From DDH964 sp963806685 (lineage in GTDB: Bacteria; Desulfobacterota; Desulfuromonadia; Desulfuromonadales; DDH964), in NCBI GenBank assembly GCA_963806685.1, contig CAWDZB010000012.1, positions 230,765 through 294,764 on the forward strand: 64,000 bases of DNA, in the 5' to 3' direction. Numbering within the stretch: the stretch's first letter is position 1; every line of letters starts with the position of its first letter. Both the position numbers and the translations under genes were made by a program. Below the pieces are notes generated by a model. The model did no database searches, was not told the DNA's origin, and saw nothing but the letters and a program-made list of their open reading frames with translations. Of the stretch, positions 47,253 to 56,020 are shown piece after piece.

Positions 47253-48662
47253 ATGGCACGTAAAATCTCCCGCCGGCGCTTCATCCGAGACACCAGCCTG
47301 GGCACGGTCGGGTTGGCCCTCGGCCCCGGCGTCTGGCGCAGCTGGGCCCAACAGCGCAAGACCCTCAAGCTCCTGCAGTGGAGCCACTTCGTCCCCAGCT
47401 ACGACACCTGGTTCAACCAGTACTGCAAGAGCTGGGGAGACAAGCACAACGTCGAGGTGATCGTCGACCACATCAGCCTTTCCGACTTGAAGAGCACTTT
47501 CGCCGCCGAGGTGGTGGCCGGCAAGGGGCACGACCTGGTCGAGTTTATCGCCCCGCCTTCCGACTTCGAACCGAGCGTTCTCGACCTGAGCGACGTCAAC
47601 CAGGAGGCCGTCAAGCGCTTCGGCTCCCAGGTCCCCGTCGCCACCAAGAGCTCCTACAATCCCTTCACCAAGAAGTTCTACGGCTTCTGCCACGGCTGGA
47701 CCATCGACCCGGGGGACTACCGCAAGTCGCTCTGGGAAAAGGCCGGCATGGCCGAAGGACCGCGCACCTGGGCCGACCTGCTCGACAAGGGGTCCCGCAT
47801 CCTCAAGGAACAGGGGGTCCAGGCCGGCATCGGCCTCTCCCAGGAACTCGACTCGAACATGGCCGGGCGGGCGCTGCTCTGGTCCTACGACAGCAGTATC
47901 CAGGACGCCGATGAAAACGTGGTGCTCGACAACCCCAAGACCATCGATGCGGTCAAATTCATGGCCGACTTCTACAAGCAGGCCCTCACCCCCGAGGTCT
48001 TCAGCTGGCACCCGGCCTCCAACAACCAGCTGCTGCTGGCCGGCAAGGCCTCCTACATCCTCAACTCCGTCTCCGCCTACCGCTCGGCACAGAAAGACGT
48101 CCCGGAAATCGCCAAGGACGTCTTCTTCACGCCGGCGCTGAAGGGCCCCGGCGGCACCGGCTGGGCCAGCGAACACGTCATCTACGTCTCGGTCATCCCC
48201 AAGTTCGCCCGCGAGCCCGACATCGCCAAACAGTTCCTGCTCGATCTGTGCGCCAACTACGACCAGGCGATCTGGGCGAGCAAGCTCTACAACACCCCGG
48301 CCTTCTTCCAGGCCAGGATCCCCGGGGGCGACCGCGGCTATCCGCAGCTGGCCGGACCCGCGAACCTGCGCGACGCCTTTGAGGCCTGGTTCCGGAAAGA
48401 CCCCTTCGCCCTGCCCGGGGAAGCGGAAGGGAAACTGCTACCGCTGCTCGACGCCGAGAAGTGGAGCACCAACGTCGGCCACCCGGGACCGGCCAGCCCG
48501 GCAATCGGCGAGATTTTCGGCACCTTCGTGATCCCCAACATGTTCGCCAAGGTCGCCCAGGGGCGGCAGGGCGCCGAGGAGGCGGTCAAGGAGGCAACAG
48601 CCCAGTGCCGGCAGATCTTCGCCAAGTGGCGGGACCAGAAACTGGTCGGCGGCAAAGGCTAG
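47253..48662 (+). CDS. Tat-exported ABC transporter solute-binding protein
   Basis: 469 aa from the ATG at 47253 (GGAGGT six bases before); a frame from 47241 would use the RBS itself. Twin-arginine signal peptide: KISRRRFIRDTSLGTVGLAL, then cleavage near VWRSWAQ. The mature part has the type 1 sugar-binding protein layout: LKLLQWSHFVPSYDTWFNQY, GLSQELDSNMAGRALLWSYD and LAGKASYILNSVSAYRS. It captures a substrate, most likely an oligosaccharide or polyol, in the periplasm. The ATPase gene starts 4 bases after its stop and two permeases follow. Use of the Tat route implies folding before export. Confidence 0.88.
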   Translation: MARKISRRRFIRDTSLGTVGLALGPGVWRSWAQQRKTLKLLQWSHFVPSYDTWFNQYCKSWGDKHNVEVIVDHISLSDLKSTFAAEVVAGKGHDLVEFIAPPSDFEPSVLDLSDVNQEAVKRFGSQVPVATKSSYNPFTKKFYGFCHGWTIDPGDYRKSLWEKAGMAEGPRTWADLLDKGSRILKEQGVQAGIGLSQELDSNMAGRALLWSYDSSIQDADENVVLDNPKTIDAVKFMADFYKQALTPEVFSWHPASNNQLLLAGKASYILNSVSAYRSAQKDVPEIAKDVFFTPALKGPGGTGWASEHVIYVSVIPKFAREPDIAKQFLLDLCANYDQAIWASKLYNTPAFFQARIPGGDRGYPQLAGPANLRDAFEAWFRKDPFALPGEAEGKLLPLLDAEKWSTNVGHPGPASPAIGEIFGTFVIPNMFAKVAQGRQGAEEAVKEATAQCRQIFAKWRDQKLVGGKG

Positions 48663-48666
48663 GCGC

Positions 48667-49668
48667 ATGGCCGAGGTGCAACTGCAGGGGCTGAGCAAGA
48701 TCTTCGTCAACGTCCGGGCGGTCGACGACGTCGACCTGCAGATCCGCGACGGCGAACTGCTGGTCCTGCTCGGCCCCTCGGGGAGCGGCAAAACCACCCT
48801 GATGCGCCTCTGCGCCGGGCTGGAGGAGCCGAGTGCGGGGACCATCGCCATCGATGGCACCGTGGTCAACGACCTGCCGCCGCGCCGGCGGGAGATCGCC
48901 ATGGTCTTCCAGAACTACGCCCTCTACCCCCACAAAACGGTCTTCGCCAACATCGCCTTCCCGCTGCAGGTCCAGGGGGACGACAAGGAGGAGATCCTTC
49001 AGAAGGTGGAATGGGCCGCCGGGCTCTTCAACATCGGCCACCTGCTGGAGCGCCGCCCCTCCCAGCTCTCGGGGGGGGAGCGGCAACGGGTCGCCATCGC
49101 CCGCGCGGTGGTCCGCAAGCCCAAAGTCTTTTTGATGGACGAGCCGCTCTCCAACCTCGACGCCAAGGTCCGTGACTATGCCCGCAGCGAACTGAAGAAG
49201 TTCCAGCGACAGATCGGCGTCACCACGATCTTTGTCACCCACGACCAGATCGAGGCGATGGGGCTCGGCGACCGCATCGCCATCCTCCACGAGGGGCGGC
49301 TGCGGCAGATCGGCACCCCGGAGGAGATTTACCACGACCCCGCCGACACCTTCATCGCCGGTTTCATCGGCACCCCACCGATGAACTTCCTCGACCGGGG
49401 TGAGAAACTGCTCGGTTTCCGCCCCGAAGTCTTCCGCCCGGCGGACCAACTCGGCGAGGAGGAACTCCTCGAACTGGAGTTCGCCGTCGAGATGATCGAG
49501 AACCTCGGTTCCTACCAGGTCCTCTACGGCAACGTCGACGGCACACCGGTACGGGCGCGGCTCAGTGGCGACGAACAGCTGCAGATCTCGGAGGTCTGCA
49601 GCTTTGGCGTGCGCCGCCGAGATCTCTTCTTCTTCGACCGGGAGACCGGGAAACGGTGCGAACCATGA
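48667..49668 (+). CDS. ABC transporter ATPase, MalK/UgpC type
   Basis: 333 aa. Walker A LLGPSGSGKTTLMRLCAGLE (about residue 35), Q-loop FQNYALYPHKTVF, signature LSGGERQRVAIARAV, Walker B VFLMDEPLSNLDAKV and the switch His in FVTHDQIEAMGLGDR. After residue 235 comes a TOBE/MalK regulatory domain (MNFLDRGEKLLGFRPEVF). It powers the importer encoded around it. Its stop codon overlaps the next start as ATGA. MalK-type ATPases are often regulated through the C-terminal domain. Confidence 0.93.
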   Translation: MAEVQLQGLSKIFVNVRAVDDVDLQIRDGELLVLLGPSGSGKTTLMRLCAGLEEPSAGTIAIDGTVVNDLPPRRREIAMVFQNYALYPHKTVFANIAFPLQVQGDDKEEILQKVEWAAGLFNIGHLLERRPSQLSGGERQRVAIARAVVRKPKVFLMDEPLSNLDAKVRDYARSELKKFQRQIGVTTIFVTHDQIEAMGLGDRIAILHEGRLRQIGTPEEIYHDPADTFIAGFIGTPPMNFLDRGEKLLGFRPEVFRPADQLGEEELLELEFAVEMIENLGSYQVLYGNVDGTPVRARLSGDEQLQISEVCSFGVRRRDLFFFDRETGKRCEP

Positions 49669-50584
49669 AAGGGGGCGGGCTGCGCGACTCGGAACGGGCC
49701 CTCGCGCCGCTGCTGCTACTGCCGGCGATCCTCTACATCGTCCTCTTCGTCGGCTTCCCCTTCATCATGTCCTTCATCTACAGCCTGAGCAACGTCACCA
49801 TCGGCAATCCCCACTACCGGATCGTCGGTCTCGCCAACTTCACCGCCATCCTCCACGACACCGCCTTCCGACGGGCGTTGGGCAACACCTTCATCTTCAC
49901 CTTCGTCTCGATCCTGCTCGTGGTGGTCTTCGGCCACATCCTCGCCGAGTTGCTGCGCCAACCGTTCCGCGGCAAGTGGTTGGTGCGGTTCCTGGTCCTG
50001 CTCCCCTGGACCACCCCCATCGCCCTCGGCACCATCGGCTTTCTCTGGTTCTTCGACTCCCTCTACAGCCCCATCGACTGGCTGCTGCGCCACTTCGGCC
50101 TGCTCGGCCACCCCGGCGACCTGCTCGGGCCGCGCAGCAACCTCTACTGGCTCGGCCGGCCGGTCCTGGCGATGCTGGCAGTCATTACCGTCCACGTTTG
50201 GCGGCTGCTGCCCCTGGCCGCAGTGATCATGCTCGCCGGGATGAACGCCATCCCCCAGGAGATCATCGAGGCCGCCGAGGTCGACGGCGCCGGCTATTTC
50301 CGGCGACTGTTCCAGATCGTCCTGCCGCTGCTCTTCCCGGTGATCGCCGTGGCGGTCCTCTTCGCCACTTTCTTCACCTTCACCGACATGACGGTGGTCT
50401 GGATCCTCACCCGCGGCGGACCGCCCCCCAACACCACCCAGGTGCTGGCCAGCCTCGCCTTTCTCGACAGTATCGAGGGGGGGATCTGGCCAAGGGGGCA
50501 GCGGTGGCGCTCTTCTTTTTCCCGGTGCTGGCGGGGATCGCCGCCATCGTCCTGCGCCTGGTGAAAAAGGCGGTGGTCACATGA
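49665..50584 (+). CDS. ABC sugar-type permease (MalF-like), frameshifted near the 3' end
   Basis: Starts at 49665 in an ATGA overlap with the ATPase gene. Six transmembrane segments and the EAA motif QEIIEAAEVDGAGYFRRLF are seen in the first 275 codons. At about 50489 the frame breaks: ATCTGGCCAAGG lacks one G relative to ATCTGGGCCAAGG. The first frame ends as an unrelated basic tail at 50564. The other frame continues with AKGAAVALFFFPVLAGIAAI, the expected last helix, to a stop at 50584 that overlaps the next ATG. Read with one extra base the protein is about 306 aa and normal. It could be a sequencing error, a real mutation or programmed slippage. Confidence 0.85.
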
Positions 50585-51432
50585 GCAGGTCACCGAGGCT
50601 GAAGTGGTTGCTGAGCAGAACCGGGCTTTACGCGGCGCTGACCCTGTTCATCGTCTTCTCCGCCGGCCCCTTCTACGTCATGTTCATCTCCATGTTCAAG
50701 ACCAGCCACGGCCTGATGAACCCGGCCAACAACCCCTTTATCTTCGTCGAGCCGCCGACCCTCGACAACCTTCGGTTCCTGTTCACCCAGAGCCTGTTCC
50801 TGCGCTTTCTGCTCAATTCCACCCTGGTCGGCGTCGCGGTGGTGGTGATCACCGTCCTGGTGTCCGTGCCGGCGGCCTACAGCCTGACCCGGCTGGCCGG
50901 CAGCTGGGGGCAGTACCTGGGAATCGGCATCTTCCTCACCTACCTGATCCCGCCGACCCTGCTGTTCATCCCCATGACCCGGGTGGTGGCCGACCTCGGA
51001 TTGCAGAACTCCCTCTGGTCGCTGGTCCTCACCTACCCCACCTTCACCCTGCCGTTCTGTATCTGGCTGATGACCGGCTTCTTCATGTCGACGCCCCGCG
51101 AACTGGAGGAGCAGGCGATGATCGACGGCTGCAGCCGTCTCGGCGCCTTCGTACGGGTAGTGCTGCCACTTTCGGTTCCGGGAATCGTCACGGTGGTGGT
51201 CTTCGCCTTCACCCTGGTGGCCAACGAGTACATCTACGCCCTGGCCTTCATCCAGAGCAGTACCGAGAAGACCATCGGCATCGGCGTCACCACCGAGCTG
51301 ATCCGCGGCGACGTCTTCTACTGGGGGGCGCTGATGGCGGGGGCACTGGTGGCAAGCATTCCGGTGGCGATCCTCTACACCGCGTTTCTCGACCGGATCA
51401 TCAAGGGGCTGGCCGGGGGGACCGGGCGCTGA
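50581..51432 (+). CDS. ABC sugar-type permease (MalG-like)
   Basis: 283 aa with six membrane segments; N-terminal ALTLFIVFSAGPFYVMFISM, central VGVAVVVITVLVSVPAAYSL. EAA loop ELEEQAMIDGCSRLGAFVRV contacts the ATPase. ANNPFIFVEPPTLDNLRFLF is typical of the short-N-terminus permease partner. Its ATG overlaps the end of the frameshifted permease (ATGA), so translation is probably coupled. An inverted-repeat terminator follows 25 bases after the stop. The substrate class is a carbohydrate or polyol by family, unproven. Confidence 0.92.
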   Translation: MSRSPRLKWLLSRTGLYAALTLFIVFSAGPFYVMFISMFKTSHGLMNPANNPFIFVEPPTLDNLRFLFTQSLFLRFLLNSTLVGVAVVVITVLVSVPAAYSLTRLAGSWGQYLGIGIFLTYLIPPTLLFIPMTRVVADLGLQNSLWSLVLTYPTFTLPFCIWLMTGFFMSTPRELEEQAMIDGCSRLGAFVRVVLPLSVPGIVTVVVFAFTLVANEYIYALAFIQSSTEKTIGIGVTTELIRGDVFYWGALMAGALVASIPVAILYTAFLDRIIKGLAGGTGR

Positions 51433-51457
51433 GACGTCGAAGGAGGAGCGGTGAGAA

Positions 51458-51488
51458 AGGACGGGGCGGCCAAAAGCCGCCCCGTCCT
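51458..51488. terminator. Bidirectional terminator between permease and small secreted protein gene
   Basis: AGGACGGGGCGGC-CAAAA-GCCGCCCCGTCCT, a 13-pair perfect stem. The T tract is better on the minus strand (TTTCT), but the hairpin can serve both convergent genes. Confidence 0.82.
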
Positions 51489-51510
51489 GTTACGGAAAGC
51501 AGACTGCCAC

Positions 51511-51876
51511 CTACCAGAGGCGGAAGCCGCCGATTATCACCAGCGGTGGCGGGGGGAGGAGGATGCGCGGGATCGGCACGGGGAGGGGCGCTACCGCCAC
51601 CCGGCGCTCGGCCGGGTAACGTCGGCCCAGGCCCCGCCGACCCTCGTAGCCACGCAGGCGGCGGTGCTCGAAACCCTCATGGTCGTGACCAGCCCAACGT
51701 TCCCGGCGACCACGGTCGAAGCGGGCGGGAGGCCGGCGGTGCTCATGGCGAGCATGGTGAGAGTGCCAGGTCACCCGGGCGGCAGTGGAGGAGCGTTCGG
51801 CAGCCTGGCCCGGAACCGGGGCCGTCAGCAGGCAAAGGAACAACAAGGTAAGAATGAAACTGAGCTGGCGGGACAT
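51511..51876 (-). CDS. Small secreted His/Arg-rich protein of unknown function
   Basis: 121 aa from the ATG at 51876, set by a strong AAAGGAGGT seven bases upstream. Signal peptide residues 1-25 (LSFILTLLFLCLLTAPVPGQ core, AXA-like QAA end). The mature chain is very basic, with many His, Arg and Gly (WHSHHARHEHRRPPARFDR), and ends in a proline-rich hydrophobic segment PLPVPIPRILLPPPPLVIIG. It resembles other small periplasmic proteins of low complexity, possibly metal-binding or polyanion-binding by composition only. I do not recognise a family. Confidence 0.68.
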   Translation of the reverse strand: MSRQLSFILTLLFLCLLTAPVPGQAAERSSTAARVTWHSHHARHEHRRPPARFDRGRRERWAGHDHEGFEHRRLRGYEGRRGLGRRYPAERRVAVAPLPVPIPRILLPPPPLVIIGGFRLW

Positions 51877-52036
51877 GGTGGACCTCCTTTCATGGCAAGG
51901 TTGAGCTTTGTTGCCATGGTAGCCCCTGCCGCAGCAGCTGCCAGCAGACATCTGTCCCAATGCGGCCGGATGTCGTCTCTTGTTGACATGATTTCAACTA
52001 GTTGCAAGACAAGATGTCGGGTCGGGAGTTGCACGG

Positions 52037-53155
52037 TCAGCCCAGCTTGGCGAGAACCTCCCCCCCCAGTTCGCGCCGTTGCCACTGCTTCAGCCCCGGC
52101 ACCCCCTCCAGTTCATCCTCCCGGCGGGGGAAGCGCCGCGCCAGTTCCTCGAGTAGTGCGTTGTTGATCAGCACTCCCGGGTCGAGTTCCAGCACCGCCG
52201 CCTTCTCCTGGCGCCACGCCTTCAGCTTCGCCAGCCGTGCATCGACCTCCGGATCGCGCACCCGCCGCTCCCCACGCGGATAGCGAGGGAGTTCGGCGTC
52301 GGGGCAGGCCAGGCCGGCGGCGATGGCGGCCAAAAGGGCCTTGCCGTAGCGATCGGCCTGCCGCGGCGAGATCCCCTCGATGGCGGCGAGCCCCTGCACG
52401 CTCTGCGGCGGCGCCTGGGCCAGGGCCAGCAGCGGCTTGTTGCCGACCACCTTGAAGAGCGGCCGGTCGCCCCGGCGGGCCTCGGCGTCGCGCCACTGCA
52501 ACAGTTCCTCGAGAATCGCCAGCTGCCGCGGGCGCAGCACGGCCGCCCCCTTGAAGCGCAGGAAGAGCGGCCCCTCGTTGACGGCGAAGCGTCCCTGCTC
52601 GAGGATCCGGAACTCCTCGGTGACCCAGTCCAGCCGCCCTTTCTCCCCCAGCTTCCCTTCCAGCAATGCGGCCAGGCGAAACAGATGGGCGGTGTCCTCG
52701 GCAGCGTAGCGGATCATCGCCGGCGGCAGCGGCCGCAACGACCAGTCGGCGCGCTGGTACTGCTTGTCGAGCTCGACCGAGAAGTACTTGCCGAGCACGT
52801 CGGCCAGTCCAACCTTCTCCTCGCCGAGGAACTGGCAGGCGATCATGGTGTCGAACAGGCCGTTGACAACGAAATCGAAATCGCGGTTCAGGCAGCGGAT
52901 ATCATAATCGGCGGCGTGGAAGAGCTTGCGGATGGCGGGATCGGCCAGCACCGGGCCCAGTGGAGCGAGGTCCTTTACCGCCAGCGGGTCGACCAGCGCC
53001 GTGCGTTCCGGGGTCGTGAACTGCAGCAGGCAGACTTTTTCCCGGTAGCAGTGCAGGGAGTCGGCTTCCAGATCGACGGCGATGGTGTCGAAGCGGGCCA
53101 GCTCGACGGCAAAGGCGGCGATTTCGGCGGTTTCGGTCAGAATCGGTACGGACAT
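52037..53155 (-). CDS. rnd: Ribonuclease D
   Basis: 372 aa. DEDDy 3'-5' exonuclease: Exo I VDLEADSLHCYREKVCLLQF, Exo II FHAADYDIRCLNRDFDF and Exo III RYAAEDTAHLFRL (Tyr and Asp). An HRDC domain follows at about 215-290 (RPRQLAILEELLQWRDAEAR and VQGLAAIEGISPRQADRYG), then a second helical domain. It trims the 3' ends of tRNA precursors and other stable RNAs. The start ATG at 53155 is followed directly by the family-like N-terminus. The upstream spacer holds short repetitive words. Confidence 0.94.
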   Translation of the reverse strand: MSVPILTETAEIAAFAVELARFDTIAVDLEADSLHCYREKVCLLQFTTPERTALVDPLAVKDLAPLGPVLADPAIRKLFHAADYDIRCLNRDFDFVVNGLFDTMIACQFLGEEKVGLADVLGKYFSVELDKQYQRADWSLRPLPPAMIRYAAEDTAHLFRLAALLEGKLGEKGRLDWVTEEFRILEQGRFAVNEGPLFLRFKGAAVLRPRQLAILEELLQWRDAEARRGDRPLFKVVGNKPLLALAQAPPQSVQGLAAIEGISPRQADRYGKALLAAIAAGLACPDAELPRYPRGERRVRDPEVDARLAKLKAWRQEKAAVLELDPGVLINNALLEELARRFPRREDELEGVPGLKQWQRRELGGEVLAKLG

Positions 53156-53282
53156 GAAATCTCCATGGGGATCGGTGAAAAGGAAATAGTGAATGGTGAA
53201 ATGTTAAAGGTGAAAAGTAAAAAGTAAAAAGTCAGGGGCGAAAGCAGTCTGAAGTTCCTGCCTTGATTCACCATTCACGCCC

Positions 53283-54338
53283 TTACAGCAGCGCCAGCGC
53301 CTTCTTGTGGGCGCCATGGAGGGGCCAACCAGCCAGTTCGTCGGGAGTCAGCCAGCGGCTCTCAGCCTCCTCGGCGACGCGCAGGGTTTCGGGGGCGGCG
53401 GCGCGATAGATGTGCAGGTCGAGCTTGAAGTGGCTGTAGGCGTGGTCGACACCCCCGGCCAGTTGCGGCGTCGCCGTTCCGCCGACATCGTGCAGGCAGC
53501 GGGCTGCCGCCCGCGCCGGGCTGGTCCCGGCGGCCACCGTCTCGCCGGGGAACTCCCAGAGACCGGCGAGCATCCCGGCAAGGGGCCGGCGGCGGACCAG
53601 GAAGCGCCCGTCCTTCTCGAGCAACAGGGCGACCTGGACCCGGGTCGGCACCGCCGGCTTCGTTCTGCGCCGGGGCAGCTCCGCCTCCAGCCCCAGGACC
53701 CAGGCCCGGCACAGCGCCTCCAGCGGGCAGCGCTCGCAGGCCGGAGAGCGCGGGGTGCAAAGGGTGGCACCGAGATCCATGATTGCCTGGGTGTAGTCGT
53801 GGCACCGCTCCGCCGGAGTCAGCGTCTCCGCCCAGGCCCAGAGCTGCTTTTCCGCCGCGCTTGAGCGGGGATCGTCCTGCCAGGCAAGGAGCCGGCAGAG
53901 GACCCGACGGACGTTGCCGTCGAGGATCGGCGCCGGGATATCGAAGGCGATGGAAAGGATCGCCCCGGCGGTGGAGCGGCCGATGCCGGGCAATGCGGTC
54001 AGCTTCTCCAGCGTTCGCGGAAAGGTGCCCCCATGCATTTCCACCACCTGCCGCGCCGCGGCACGCAGGTTGCGCGCCCGGGAGTAGTAGCCGAGCCCCG
54101 CCCACAGCTCCACCACCTCCTCCACCGGGGCCGCGGCGAGCGCGGAAACCTCCGGGTAACGCGCCAGGAAGCGTTCGTAGTAGGGGATCACGGTACCGAC
54201 CCCGGTCTGCTGCAGCATGATCTCGGAGAGCCAGATGCGGTAGGGATCGCGAGTTTTGCGCCACGGCAGGTCGCGCCCGGCCTTGCCGTACCAGGCGAGG
54301 AGGCGGGGGGCGACGTTGTCAAAGGGGAATTCAGACAT
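53283..54338 (-). CDS. mutY: A/G-specific adenine glycosylase
   Basis: 351 aa. HhH-GPD core: RIWLSEIMLQQTGVGTVIPY, catalytic-Asp helix with GIGRSTAGAILSIAFDIPAP and the Asp in ILDGNVRRVLCR. The iron-sulfur site is CTPRSPACERCPLEALC (C-x6-C-x2-C-x5-C). The C-terminal NUDIX-like domain (about 225-345, VALLLEKDGRFLVRRRP) recognises 8-oxoG. The enzyme removes A mispaired with 8-oxoguanine. No operon partner is tight, and the frame is intact. Confidence 0.95.
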   Translation of the reverse strand: MSEFPFDNVAPRLLAWYGKAGRDLPWRKTRDPYRIWLSEIMLQQTGVGTVIPYYERFLARYPEVSALAAAPVEEVVELWAGLGYYSRARNLRAAARQVVEMHGGTFPRTLEKLTALPGIGRSTAGAILSIAFDIPAPILDGNVRRVLCRLLAWQDDPRSSAAEKQLWAWAETLTPAERCHDYTQAIMDLGATLCTPRSPACERCPLEALCRAWVLGLEAELPRRRTKPAVPTRVQVALLLEKDGRFLVRRRPLAGMLAGLWEFPGETVAAGTSPARAAARCLHDVGGTATPQLAGGVDHAYSHFKLDLHIYRAAAPETLRVAEEAESRWLTPDELAGWPLHGAHKKALALL

Positions 54339-54457
54339 AGGCAGTTAGCCACAGAGACGCAGAGACACGGAGAAAACAAAAACAATATTAATGGCTTGAA
54401 TCAAATTCTCGATATTCTGCTCCCTCTGGGTCTCCGTGTCTCTGGGGCGAAAAGGCT

Positions 54458-55510
54458 TTACCCAATCTCCCTCAGCGCCGCCAGCAGCGTCTCCATCTCC
54501 GCGTCGGTGCCAACGGTGATGCGCAGGCCGTGCTTGAGTAGTGGATCGGAGAAGTAGCGCACCAGGATCTTGCGAGCGTAGAGAGCCTCATAGACCCGCT
54601 TGCCGTCGCCGTCCGGCGGGGAGGCGAAGACGAAGTTGGTCTGCGAGGGGATGGCGGCGTAGTGGATCGCCTGCAGCCCGGCCACGAAGCGCGAGCGGGT
54701 GGCGCGGATCTTCCCCACCGCCTCCTTCAGATAGGCCTGGTCGGAGAGGGCGGCGCGCGCCGCGACCAGCGCCAGGCGGTCGAGATGGTAGTGGTCGCGG
54801 ATCTTGTCGAGGGCCGCAATGACCCGCGGGCGGGCGACGGCGAGGCCGAGGCGCATCCCGGCCAGGGAGTAGCTCTTGGAAAAGGTGCGGGTGACGACCA
54901 CGTTCTCATATTTCTTCACCAGAGCCAGGGCGGTGCCGTCGGCGAAGTCGACGTAGGCCTCGTCGACTACCAGCATCCCGGCACAGCGCTGCGCGATCTC
55001 CTCGATGTAGTCGAGGGGAAAGGCGAAACCGAGCGGCGCATTGGGGCTGGTGAGAAAGAAGATCTTCCCCTCGTAGCGCGCGGGAAAGTCGGCCAGCCGG
55101 AAGTCGTCGGTCAAGCCGAAGGTGCGGATCTTGGCCCCCTGGATCTCGGCCAGGGTCGCGTAGTAGGAGTAGGAAGGATGGACGTAGGCGACCTCCTCCC
55201 CCTCCCCGGCAAAGGCTCGGATCAGGTTGTTGAGCAGTTCGTCGGAGCCGTTGGCGCTGATCACCCAGGAGGGGTCGAAGCCGTAGAGCTCGGCCGCCAC
55301 CCTGCGCATCTCCCTGCTTCCCGCGTCGGGATACTTGCGCAGGTTGGACCCGTCCGCCCCGATCTCGGCGAGGATCGCCTCGCGCACCCGCGGCGAGGGG
55401 GGATAGGGATTCTCGTTGGTGTTGAGCTTGATCCAGGACGCCTCGTCTGCGGGCTGGAACCCGGGGACGTAGCCGGCCATTTCAGCGATGTTCTTGCGCA
55501 GGGGGATCAT
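54458..55510 (-). CDS. hisC: Histidinol-phosphate aminotransferase
   Basis: 350 aa. Class I/II aminotransferase fold: KLNTNENPYPPSPRV near the N-terminus, NGSDELLNNLIRAFAGEGEE, VVDEAYVDFADG (PLP Asp/Tyr) and the Schiff-base lysine in TRTFSKSYSLAGMRLGLAV. The end GLRITVGTDAEMETLLAAL is typical of HisC. It makes histidinol phosphate from imidazole-acetol phosphate in histidine synthesis; broad-specificity relatives also act on phenylalanine or tyrosine precursors. Other his genes are not in the window. Confidence 0.93.
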   Translation of the reverse strand: MIPLRKNIAEMAGYVPGFQPADEASWIKLNTNENPYPPSPRVREAILAEIGADGSNLRKYPDAGSREMRRVAAELYGFDPSWVISANGSDELLNNLIRAFAGEGEEVAYVHPSYSYYATLAEIQGAKIRTFGLTDDFRLADFPARYEGKIFFLTSPNAPLGFAFPLDYIEEIAQRCAGMLVVDEAYVDFADGTALALVKKYENVVVTRTFSKSYSLAGMRLGLAVARPRVIAALDKIRDHYHLDRLALVAARAALSDQAYLKEAVGKIRATRSRFVAGLQAIHYAAIPSQTNFVFASPPDGDGKRVYEALYARKILVRYFSDPLLKHGLRITVGTDAEMETLLAALREIG

Positions 55511-55544
55511 ATAAATTTCCCAATGAATTTGGTTATTGTCTGTT

Positions 55545-55592
55545 CATCCCTTCTCCCTGAGGGAGAAGGTGGCCGAAGGTCGGATGAGGGGG
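55545..55592. repeat. REP-like palindromic repeat, left of DUF559 gene
   Basis: CATCCCTTCTCCC-TGA-GGGAGAAGG followed by TGGCCGAAGGTCGGATGAGGG. Its reverse complement closely resembles the element at 55968-56017. The pair therefore brackets the DUF559 gene as inverted repeats. Confidence 0.78.
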
Positions 55593-55597
55593 AGCCT

Positions 55598-55963
55598 CTA
55601 CCCTCCGCCCATTCCTACCATCAAATGCGTATGAATTTCTCCTAGCACATCTTCCAGGGAATTCAGCACCTCATGGTTCCAGAATCTGAGAATCCATAGG
55701 CCTGCCCCCTTCAGCACCTTGGTCCGCTCAGCATCATAGAGACGCTGCCCTTCGGAGTTGTGTCCACCGCCATCCAGCTCGATACCCAACTTTGCAGAAT
55801 GGCAATAAAAGTCGAGGACATATCCGCCCATCGGATACTGCCGACGAAACTTGAAACCGCAGAAACGCCGGGCGCGAAGAAGATGCCAGAGCAGGTTTTC
55901 CGCGTCGGTCTGGTCCTTGCGAAGCTGCCTGGCGAAAATGAGTAATTCTGGTGGGACAGACAC
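55598..55963 (-). CDS. DUF559 endonuclease-domain protein
   Basis: 121 aa. The Vsr-like PD-(D/E)XK fold of DUF559: RKDQTDAENLLWHLLRARRF, FKFRRQYPMGGYVLDFYC (Asp), KLGIELDGGGHN (E-x-D with His) and YDAERTKVLKGAGLWILRFW. It is predicted to cut or nick DNA; the biological role of this family is not established. The gene stands alone, bounded on both sides within a few bases by inverted palindromic repeats, an arrangement that suggests mobility as a unit. No RBS is striking at the ATG. Confidence 0.85.
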   Translation of the reverse strand: MSVPPELLIFARQLRKDQTDAENLLWHLLRARRFCGFKFRRQYPMGGYVLDFYCHSAKLGIELDGGGHNSEGQRLYDAERTKVLKGAGLWILRFWNHEVLNSLEDVLGEIHTHLMVGMGGG

Positions 55964-55967
55964 TTCG

Positions 55968-56017
55968 ATCCCCCCTCACCCGCCCTTCGGGCACCCTCTC
56001 CCCCGGGGAGAGGGGAA
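55968..56017. repeat. REP-like palindromic repeat, right of DUF559 gene
   Basis: CCCCCCTCACCCGCCCTTCG then GGCACCCTCTCCCCCGGGGAGAGGGG. It holds two small hairpins (GCCC-TTC-GGGC and CCTCTCCCC-CGGGGAGAGG) and mirrors the left element. It runs almost to the mqnC stop. Confidence 0.78.
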
Positions 56018-56020
56018 TCC

